Positions 26,901 through 33,096 of a stretch of DNA of 64,000 bases are shown here, in pieces. Below the pieces are notes generated by a model. It ran no database searches and was not told the DNA's origin. It saw nothing but the letters and a program-made list of their open reading frames with translations. The stretch is from JAJYKC01 sp035545735. GTDB taxonomy: Bacteria > Acidobacteriota > Terriglobia > Bryobacterales > Bryobacteraceae. The stretch spans positions 62,001 to 126,000 of the forward strand of contig DASZXS010000063.1 of assembly GCA_035545735.1 (NCBI GenBank). The letters run 5' to 3'. The position numbers and the translations under genes are program-made. Each line of letters begins with the position of its first letter. Position 1 is the first letter of the stretch.

Positions 26901-27312
26901 GTCTCGAACCGCCGAAGCGGAGGAGTTGTTCCGGAAGGCGCTCGCAATGGATCCCGGTGACTCCGAGACCTGCGATCAACTTGGCTTGCTGCTCGCCAAG
27001 GACGGTCGAAATGCCGAAGCGCGCCAGTGGCTTCAGAAGGCGATTGAACTCCAAAAAGACAACACGAGCGCGATCAATAATCTGGGAGTCCTCTACATGC
27101 AGATGGGGCAAACTCGCGACGCCGTCGCCGCCTTTCAATACGGGATTGAGCGTGCGCCCGGCGATGAAACGCTCTACTTCAACCTGGCTAAGACCTACGT
27201 AAAAATGGGAGACCGCGGCCGCGCCCGCGTCGTCCTGCAACAACTTCTGTCGCGTAAACCCGGCAACACCCTGGCGGCGCGCGCACTCGCCGAACTGGAA
27301 AAGCTGGAATAA
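23938..27312 (+). CDS. Tat-exported FG-GAP/VCBS + ASPIC/UnbV + TPR protein
   Basis: 1124 residues. MNTSRRRFLEGLTAAALLRA is a Tat signal, which decides ATG 23938. About 170-640 holds FG-GAP/VCBS blades with calcium loops of the type DIDNDGRDEIFV, DYDRDGKLDLYL, DFDGDGWPDLCV and DFDNDGTPEIFV. About 640-730 is an ASPIC/UnbV domain (GTKSNRDAIGARIEVDGQ, SGYLSQHSKRVGFGLG, RIVWPSGV). The last part (about 890-1124) has at least six TPRs (NTLGGVALEEGKFEEALTAYRRAMSI, NNLGVLYMQMGQTRDAVAAFQYGIE). It is a likely periplasmic or surface beta-propeller scaffold; the function of these proteins is not established. It heads a TPR operon. Confidence 0.85.
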   Translation: MNTSRRRFLEGLTAAALLRASRAAAEPFPVHFRHANPYDARYSQIAPGHDEFMLEVEAERRSVSLNRLLQARSATADVPAEFQAWLSSLGPVRRSQFFVLPDGVVRYEIATTRQGTMEYRVGHWKLGWEAERVRSAVHLDEQTAHASEPLFLDVTGDVFAGCDSFQQQLQRGIPFWRSRLDSASGIDIYGMNGVSVADIDNDGRDEIFVCQPGGLPNRLYKFAGERLEDITEEAGLALLDDSTCALFLDLRNSGRQDLVLMRSAGPLLFLNDGSGRFAARPDAFRFATPPAGTFTGMAAADYDRDGKLDLYLCTYSFFQSEDQYRYAVPYYDARNGPPNFLFRNDLNQDGSGYFEDVTAKVGLNENNNRFSFAPAWCDFDGDGWPDLCVANDFGRKNLYKNEAGRFHDVAGAAGVDDAGPGMSAAWFDYDGDGKPDLYVSNMWTATGQRLVHDSKFHPDAGGAARRAYETHARGNSLYRNRGDGTFESCARREGVEMGRWAWSADGVDFDNDGTPEIFVTCGMLTNSRPEDLEGFFWRQVVARSPAAAVPSEAYENGWNAINQFVREEYSWSGRQENVFYVRRGNRYEDYSGVSGLDAAQDSRAFAVLDFDNDGCLDLVLKSRLGPQVRVFRNNSGQGRRSLAFSLRGTKSNRDAIGARIEVDGQVKFLNAGSGYLSQHSKRVGFGLGERAAAKQVRIVWPSGVAQEFHDLDAGFVYRIEEGSSHFSKTPFERRVGTAPGAAVAAGVNAPEFADTWLIDPVPLPDRRAGPGLFCIGDEGTKLPAGVAGQILRANQEPEDVIASYALFRRYLFDVRAAFTLPLVLLLDERGAARKIYAQMPGAGTVKADLAALGNPDSWRAALPFRGDFFYQPRRNFFRLGAAFLWAGYPERSLQYLEEEVRRSPGNAVALMAIAQIHLEANRMEPARKFADDALRVNPSLAGAWNTLGGVALEEGKFEEALTAYRRAMSIQPDMRAAVVNAAQTYARLSRTAEAEELFRKALAMDPGDSETCDQLGLLLAKDGRNAEARQWLQKAIELQKDNTSAINNLGVLYMQMGQTRDAVAAFQYGIERAPGDETLYFNLAKTYVKMGDRGRARVVLQQLLSRKPGNTLAARALAELEKLE

Positions 27313-27320
27313 TTCGGATA

Positions 27321-28265
27321 ATGCGCGGACTTTGTGTCTGGCTATTTGCTCTGCTTGCCGCGTATGGCGCGGACTCCCAGCAGAGCTTCGTCCGGCGCGC
27401 GACCGAAGCGCTGGCACGGCACGACGCGGCCGCGGTGATTGCGATCGCGAACGAAGGATTGGCCGGCGGCGACAACGCGGATCTCCGCAATCTGCTGGGC
27501 AAAGGCTACGCGCAATCCGGACAGATGCCGAAAGCGATCGCGGAGCTCGAGGCGGCGATCCGGCTGGCACGGGGAAACGAAGCTTTCCGCTTCGACCTGG
27601 CGCGGCTGTACCTCTACCAGCAGGATTTCCGCGCGGCCATCGCGGTGCTCGAACCCGCTCGCAAGGATTTCCCCCGCAGCGCGCAAATTGAACTTGCGCT
27701 CGGTGTCGCCTACTACGGCCAGCGCCGCTTCGAAGATACCGTGCTGGCGTTTCTGAAAACGATTGAGCTGGCTCCCGAGGTTCCGCAGCCCTATATTTTT
27801 CTGGGGAAGATGCTGGAGCATGCCGGCACGCACATGCCGGAAATCACCGCCCGGTTTGCGGCCTGGGAGCGGCTGGAACCAGGAAATGCGACGGCGCCTC
27901 TACTGCATGCGAAAGCGCTGGTGGCGCAACTTCCTCCGGCGGGCTGGGACTCCAGGGCCGACGAAGCCCGCCTGCTGCTGGAAAAAAGCGTTCGAATCGA
28001 TGGCAATTCCGCCGAAGCGCAATTTGAGCTCGCCTGCCTGATGGAGCGCAAGCACGACTACGAAAAAGCGGCCTCGCTGTTCGAAAAGAGCATTCAACTG
28101 AACCCGGACGATCCTGTCACGCACTACCGGCTTGCCCGCGTTTATGACCGGCTGGGGAAGAAAGAAGAAGCCGATGAGCAGCGGGCGCTCCATGAGCGTC
28201 TTAGCGCGCGGGAGAAACAAGACTTGGACCGCCGCGCCGCGAGCGGAATACCGGCGCCACATTAG
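27321..28265 (+). CDS. secreted TPR-repeat protein
   Basis: 314 residues: signal peptide MRGLCVWLFALLAAYGADS, then TPR units throughout (e.g. LLGKGYAQSGQMPKAIAELEAAIRL, YYGQRRFEDTVLAFLKTIELAPE, FELACLMERKHDYEKAASLFEKSIQLNPD, YRLARVYDRLGKKEEADEQ). TPRs make protein contacts. It begins eight bases after the FG-GAP/TPR giant, so the two are probably co-transcribed. It converges with the minus-strand CRTAC1-like gene two bases beyond its stop. Confidence 0.85.
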   Translation: MRGLCVWLFALLAAYGADSQQSFVRRATEALARHDAAAVIAIANEGLAGGDNADLRNLLGKGYAQSGQMPKAIAELEAAIRLARGNEAFRFDLARLYLYQQDFRAAIAVLEPARKDFPRSAQIELALGVAYYGQRRFEDTVLAFLKTIELAPEVPQPYIFLGKMLEHAGTHMPEITARFAAWERLEPGNATAPLLHAKALVAQLPPAGWDSRADEARLLLEKSVRIDGNSAEAQFELACLMERKHDYEKAASLFEKSIQLNPDDPVTHYRLARVYDRLGKKEEADEQRALHERLSAREKQDLDRRAASGIPAPH

Positions 28266-28267
28266 TC

Positions 28268-29998
28268 CTAACGCCCGGCAAGCCGCTGTTTCCGGATCTC
28301 TTCCCGCCCTTCGGTGAGGAAGAGCTTGTACTGCGACGGGATGCCGGTCCATTGCTGAGCCGCGCCGCTTGGCCACCGCACTTCCAGGCGGTCCACTTGC
28401 GCCGAGTCCCCCAAACCGAAATACAGAGAGAAATCGTTCTGCGAGAGATAGCTTCCTCCGCTCAGGACGGCCTGCGTTTGGCGATGTTTTCCGGTTTGCA
28501 CGGTTACCTGTGCGCCGATCGCACTGCGGTTGGATTTCGTGCCAGCCAGGCTGACCACCAGCGCGTGGCGATGCGTCCCCATGTTCTTCAATAGCGACGG
28601 GGGCTCGTTCATATTCACAATGACGATCTCCGGCTGGCCGTCTCCGTCCAGATCTCCCATCGCCATACCGCGCGCCGGGCGGAGTTGGCGCAGCGCGGGT
28701 CCACTTTCGCTGGTCGCGTCGGAGAACGTGCCCTCTCCGGTGTTCCGGTAGAGGAGCGTGAGTTCACGATAACGGTCGCCCACACCCGCGCTGTCTACTT
28801 CCGGATAGACATGGCCATTGGCGAACATCAGATCCGGCCAGCCGTCTTCATCCGCATCCACGAACAGAACGCCCCACCCGAGCAACTGGTGCTTGGCCAG
28901 GCCGGCAAGCTGGGAAACATCGGTGAAAAACTTGCCGTCATCGTTGTGGAACAGGGACGGAAGGTCGCCTGAGAAATTCGTTTTGGCGATGCTTAAGCGC
29001 CCGCTGCCGTCGTAATCGATGGCGGCGACCCCCATGCCGGCCTGGAGACGCCCATCGTAGTTATAGGCGACTCCAGCGGCGACTCCACGCTCGGCGAACG
29101 TTCCATTTTTTTCGTTGTGATAGAGCAGGCTGGGCGTCATATCGCACGCCACATAGATGTCCGGCCAGCCGTCGCCGTCGAAATCGGCCGCCAGGACGCC
29201 AAGTCCATAACGCCCGCCGGGTTTGAGTATCCCGGCTTTTTCGGAGACATCGGTGAACGTCCCATCGCCGTTGTTGTGATAGAGCGCGTTTTCGGCGAGC
29301 GGCAGCCCGGTGGGGCCGCACATCACCGCGAGTCCCTTCCACTGGCACGTTGCGCTATCCCCCGGTTTCGGTGTCGATTTCAAATCCAGCGCGACGTAGT
29401 TGGAAACGAACAAATCCAGCCACCCGTCCCGGTCGTAGTCAACAAACGAACACCCCGAGCCCCAACGCGTTCCGGTGACGGGAAGCTTGGCTTGCGCTGT
29501 TACGCCGGCGAACGAGCCATTGCCCATGTTGCGATAGAGGATGTTGTGACCGTAGAAGGTGACGAACAGATCGGTGCGGCCGTCGTTGTCGAAATCGCCG
29601 GCGCACACTCCCTGCCCCCAGCCGGATTGCGTGAATCCCGCCTTTGCGCCGACCTCGGTGAACTTGCCATGCCCGTCATTGCGATACAACTGCGGGAGAG
29701 GAGGCTTTCCGGGCCGCGGCTCCAGAGTGGTTCCATTGGCGATAAAGATGTCGTTGTAGCCATCCCCGTCAAAATCGAAGATCGCCGCGCCGTTTCCGGT
29801 GGTTTCGAGAATATAGTCCTTGCGGGTCTGTTTCCCAAACACATTGGGGACCGTGAGGCCGGATTCACGGGCGACATCCCGGTAAACCACGGGCGGCCTC
29901 CCGGACGCTTCGATCGCGGATTGCAATGCCGCGGCCGCGAGTGCAACCGCGAGAAGCGCGAGCACGGCGGGAACTTGCGGCGCGGGGAATTTTCGCAT
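28268..29998 (-). CDS. CRTAC1-like FG-GAP/VCBS + ASPIC/UnbV protein
   Basis: 576 residues with a signal or anchor segment (about 8-28). Seven or so calcium-loop blades follow: DFDGDGYNDIFI, DFDNDGRTDLFV, DYDRDGWLDLFV, DFDGDGWPDIYV, DADEDGWPDLMF, DLDGDGQPEIVI. The C-terminal ASPIC/UnbV domain (about 480-560) reads GTKSNRSAIGAQVTVQ, GGSYLSQNDFSLYFGLG, LEVRWPSG. One loop, DYDGSGRLSI, is degenerate. A cysteine-bearing insert CQWKGLAVMCGPTGLP is shared with the paralogue at 31333. Role unknown; probably an extracytoplasmic propeller. It starts 64 bases from a divergent unit across a 16-bp palindrome. Confidence 0.87.
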   Translation of the reverse strand: MRKFPAPQVPAVLALLAVALAAAALQSAIEASGRPPVVYRDVARESGLTVPNVFGKQTRKDYILETTGNGAAIFDFDGDGYNDIFIANGTTLEPRPGKPPLPQLYRNDGHGKFTEVGAKAGFTQSGWGQGVCAGDFDNDGRTDLFVTFYGHNILYRNMGNGSFAGVTAQAKLPVTGTRWGSGCSFVDYDRDGWLDLFVSNYVALDLKSTPKPGDSATCQWKGLAVMCGPTGLPLAENALYHNNGDGTFTDVSEKAGILKPGGRYGLGVLAADFDGDGWPDIYVACDMTPSLLYHNEKNGTFAERGVAAGVAYNYDGRLQAGMGVAAIDYDGSGRLSIAKTNFSGDLPSLFHNDDGKFFTDVSQLAGLAKHQLLGWGVLFVDADEDGWPDLMFANGHVYPEVDSAGVGDRYRELTLLYRNTGEGTFSDATSESGPALRQLRPARGMAMGDLDGDGQPEIVIVNMNEPPSLLKNMGTHRHALVVSLAGTKSNRSAIGAQVTVQTGKHRQTQAVLSGGSYLSQNDFSLYFGLGDSAQVDRLEVRWPSGAAQQWTGIPSQYKLFLTEGREEIRKQRLAGR

Positions 29999-30011
29999 GG
30001 ACTTCCAGATG

Positions 30012-30027
30012 ATTATCGCGCGATAAT
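30012..30027. promoter_or_regulatory. 16-bp perfect palindrome between divergent CRTAC1/TPR units
   Basis: ATTATCGCGCGATAAT, fully self-complementary, lies centrally in the 64-base gap between divergent starts at 29998 and 30063. About one such site is expected by chance in a window this size, so position is the main support. It may be an operator for both transcription units. Confidence 0.4.
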
Positions 30028-30062
30028 AGGCCCGAAATGCGCGAGTAAGCGTTTACCGCTCC

Positions 30063-30317
30063 ATGTTTGGACTACTTGTTTCCTTCCTTCTCGCCGCCGG
30101 ACAAAGTCAAACGCCCGACCCGGTTCAGGCTGCCATTCAGGAAATTGCCGCGAGCGGCGTTGTGGTGGAGTTAGCGCTGCCACCCGGCGAGCGGGTAAAT
30201 CCGGAGCGTCAGATCGCCCCGGGCGCACCGCCGCTGCTCGCGTTCCGCTACCTCGAAGGCAATCAGCATCACCGTTTTAACCAGTTGAATCTCGTGATTG
30301 ACGATGCGGGGCATTAG
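30063..30317 (+). CDS. small secreted protein, unknown function
   Basis: 84 residues. The first 14 (MFGLLVSFLLAAGQ) look like a signal peptide. The remainder (VVVELALPPGERVNPERQIAP, FRYLEGNQHHRFNQLNLVIDD) matches no family I recognise. Its 3-prime end overlaps the start of the TPR gene by about 14 bases, which fits translational coupling. It is the first gene of a plus-strand unit leading to TPR and CRTAC1-like genes. It could also be a remnant of a longer protein. Confidence 0.5.
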   Translation: MFGLLVSFLLAAGQSQTPDPVQAAIQEIAASGVVVELALPPGERVNPERQIAPGAPPLLAFRYLEGNQHHRFNQLNLVIDDAGH

Positions 30318-31332
30318 AAGCGCGCTGGTTCTCATCCTCGCCGGCACTGGAGCCGCGGCCGCGCAATCCACTTCCTTGCTGGAGGGTTTGCGCCAATTTC
30401 GCCAGGGGGATTATACCGGCGCCGAGTTGAGCTTTCAGAATGTCTTGAAAAACGGTGAGAATCCTACCGCGCAGACGTTTTTGGCGTTGATTCAGTCTGG
30501 AACGGGCCGTTGCGGCGCTGCGATTCCCGCGCTCACAAAAAGCTTTTCCAGCGACCGGACGGAGTTGCAGCGCCTCTCCGGATTGGCGCTGGCGCAGTGC
30601 CAGATCCACGCATCAAAGACAGACGCTGCCTTCCGCACAATTGAGCGCTTGCAATCGCTGTATCCCAATGACGCCGACGTTCTTTACCAATCGGCAAAGT
30701 TTTACATGACCGCGTGGAACCAGACGATGCGCGAGCTGTTTGAAAGAAATCCGGCATCTTTTCGTGTCAACCAGCTTTCCGCGGAAGTGTTCGAGACCCA
30801 GTCGAAATTTGACGCGGCCATTGAGGAATACCGGAAGGCGCTGGCAAAGAGTCCCAAGACGGTTGGCCTGCATTTCCGGCTGGGCCGCGCCATTCTGATG
30901 CAATCCCATGAGCCGGCGGCGCTGACCGGCGCGCAGGCCGAGTTCGAAGCGGAACTGGCGCTGAACCCTCGCGACGCCGCGGCGGAATATGAGATCGCGC
31001 AGGTTCTTCTCGCCAGGCAGAAGCCGGACGAAGCGCTACCCCATTTAGAGCGGGCGGCGGAACTGGCTCCCGATTTTCCGGAAGCCTTGATCGCGCTCGC
31101 CAAATGCCGCGCCGAGCATGGAGAGAACGCCGCGGCCGTTCCTCTGCTGGAAAGAGCTGTGAAACTGACGCCCGGTAGCGCGCCGGCGCATCTCGCTTTG
31201 ATGATGGCCTATCGCAACGCGGGACGGATGCAGGATGCTCAGGCGCAGAAGGAGATTGTGGACCGTCTCATGAAGCCGCCGGAAGGTGAGTTCACCGAAT
31301 TTCTAAAGAAGCTCGGGGAAGATCGCCCTTAA
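30304..31332 (+). CDS. secreted TPR-repeat protein
   Basis: 342 residues: signal peptide MRGIRSALVLILAGTGAAAAQ, then tandem TPRs (LRQFRQGDYTGAELSFQNVL, YRKALAKSPKTVGLHFRLGRA, ALNPRDAAAEYEIAQVLLARQKPDEALPHLERAAELAP, and one more before the C-terminus). Two cysteines near the middle (GRCGAAIPAL, LAQCQIH) could pair outside the cytosol. ATG 30304 was chosen over TTG 30298 because the signal peptide begins there. It abuts the CRTAC1-like gene (stop TAA directly before ATG), so the two probably act together. Confidence 0.82.
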   Translation: MRGIRSALVLILAGTGAAAAQSTSLLEGLRQFRQGDYTGAELSFQNVLKNGENPTAQTFLALIQSGTGRCGAAIPALTKSFSSDRTELQRLSGLALAQCQIHASKTDAAFRTIERLQSLYPNDADVLYQSAKFYMTAWNQTMRELFERNPASFRVNQLSAEVFETQSKFDAAIEEYRKALAKSPKTVGLHFRLGRAILMQSHEPAALTGAQAEFEAELALNPRDAAAEYEIAQVLLARQKPDEALPHLERAAELAPDFPEALIALAKCRAEHGENAAAVPLLERAVKLTPGSAPAHLALMMAYRNAGRMQDAQAQKEIVDRLMKPPEGEFTEFLKKLGEDRP

Positions 31333-33024
31333 ATGTGGCGCGGAGTGCTCCTTTTGCTGGGATGGTTCGCCGCAGCGCCATTTACGCCGGTGAACCCCGA
31401 GTATCGCAATATGGCCCATCAGGCCGGCCTGGTTCAGCCATTTCCGAACGGCGGGACAATATCAAAGAAGTTCATCATCGAAACCACCGGGAGCGGAGTC
31501 GCCTGGATCGACTACAACAACGACGGCTATCCGGACGCATTCGTAATTTCCGGGGAAGGCGGCATTAGCCGCTTGTATCGCAACAACGGGAACAGCACAT
31601 TTACGGACGTGACCCGTGAAGCCGGCATCCTGCGCACCGGCTGGGGACAAGGCGCCTGCGTGGGCGATTACGACAATGACGGCTACCCGGATCTGTTCGT
31701 CACCTATTGGGGGCAGAACACGCTGTATCACAATATGCGCGGGAAGGGGTTTGAAGATGTAACCGCCAAGGCCGGCCTCCAGCAGGATCACCGCCGCTAT
31801 AACACGGGGTGTGCATTTCTCGACTACGACCATGACGGGCGTCTGGACCTGTTCGTCTCCAACTATCTAAAGTTCGACCCGGAGACTACTCCGAAACCGG
31901 GGGCGAATCCCTATTGCTGGTATCGTGGAATGCCCGTGAATTGCGGCCCGCGCGGACTTCCGTTTGAAGGCAATCTCCTTTATCACAACCAGGGCGGCGG
32001 AACCTTCTCCGACGTCTCCGTCCGCTCGGGCATCGCGGCGCCGAAGCACAGCTATTGCCTCGGCGCGCTCACCGGCGATTTTGATGGGGACGGCTGGGAG
32101 GACATTTTCGTCGCGTGCGACCAGACGCCGTCCCTGCTCTATATCAATCGGAGAAATGGGACGTTTAGCGAAGAAGCGCTGCTGCGCGGAGTCGCTCTCG
32201 ATGAAAACGGGAACGCGCTTTCGGGCATGGGCGCGACCGCCGCGGACTACGACGGTGATGGAACGCTCGACATCTTCCGGAGTAACTTCTCCGATGAGCG
32301 CGAGACCCTGTACCGGAACCGCGGAGGGGGGCAGTTCGATGAAACCACTTCGCTCGCCGGCCTCGCGCGGAACACCCGATTCGTCGGCTGGGGCTGCCTC
32401 TTTTTCGACTTCGACAACGACGGGTGGAAGGATCTATTCCTGGCGAATGGGCACGTTTTCCCGGAAGTGGACCGTCTGAAGCTGGATATCCATTACCGGG
32501 ACCGCGCCATCCTCTATCACAATCTTGCAAACGGACGGTTCTCCGATATCTCGGAGGAGTCTGGCCCGGGCGTGCTCGAAAAACACTCCGCGCGCGGGGC
32601 GGCGGTCGCGGACATGGACAACGACGGCTCGCAAGTTATCCTGATCAACAACCAGAATGAGGCGCCGACGCTGCTCAAAAACCAGCGAAAACCGGCCGGC
32701 AACTGGGTTCTGTTGTCGCTCGAAGGGACGCGGGCAAACCGCAGCGCCATCGGCGCCAGCGTGAAGCTTACCGCGGGCGGGCGGACGCAAATCGATGAGG
32801 TGAGGAGCGGTGGCAGTTATCTATCGCAAAACGATCTGAGGCTCCATTTCGGCCTGGGGAATGCACGACGCATCGATCGCCTCGAAATACGCTGGCCCGG
32901 CGGAGATACCGAGACGATGACAAACCTCGATGTCAACCGGGTGGTCCGAATCCGCCAGACGATGCCAAAAACTGTGGCTGCGGACGAACAGCTCCATCCC
33001 ACATTCGAACAGTCTGCGCGCTAA
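31333..33024 (+). CDS. CRTAC1-like FG-GAP/VCBS + ASPIC/UnbV protein
   Basis: 563 residues, paralogue of the 28268-29998 product with the same domain order: short signal peptide (to about residue 18), calcium-loop blades (DYNNDGYPDAFV, DYDNDGYPDLFV, DYDHDGRLDLFV, DFDGDGWEDIFV, DYDGDGTLDIF, DFDNDGWKDLFL), then ASPIC/UnbV (GTRANRSAIGASVKLT, GGSYLSQNDLRLHFGLG, LEIRWPGG). The cysteine insert here reads CWYRGMPVNCGPRGLP. The C-terminus extends past the domain by about 20 residues. It is translated directly after a TPR gene. Confidence 0.87.
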   Translation: MWRGVLLLLGWFAAAPFTPVNPEYRNMAHQAGLVQPFPNGGTISKKFIIETTGSGVAWIDYNNDGYPDAFVISGEGGISRLYRNNGNSTFTDVTREAGILRTGWGQGACVGDYDNDGYPDLFVTYWGQNTLYHNMRGKGFEDVTAKAGLQQDHRRYNTGCAFLDYDHDGRLDLFVSNYLKFDPETTPKPGANPYCWYRGMPVNCGPRGLPFEGNLLYHNQGGGTFSDVSVRSGIAAPKHSYCLGALTGDFDGDGWEDIFVACDQTPSLLYINRRNGTFSEEALLRGVALDENGNALSGMGATAADYDGDGTLDIFRSNFSDERETLYRNRGGGQFDETTSLAGLARNTRFVGWGCLFFDFDNDGWKDLFLANGHVFPEVDRLKLDIHYRDRAILYHNLANGRFSDISEESGPGVLEKHSARGAAVADMDNDGSQVILINNQNEAPTLLKNQRKPAGNWVLLSLEGTRANRSAIGASVKLTAGGRTQIDEVRSGGSYLSQNDLRLHFGLGNARRIDRLEIRWPGGDTETMTNLDVNRVVRIRQTMPKTVAADEQLHPTFEQSAR

Positions 33025-33096
33025 ACACGACGCCAACCACCGGATTCACAGCGTGGAATAGATGGATGACCGCGTGCTACCGATGACCTGGACACA

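Noticed and set aside
29117..30280. 387-codon plus-strand frame opposite the CRTAC1-like gene
   Set aside because: Its repeats (VVEIGRQD-like) are mirror images of the calcium loops on the coding strand.
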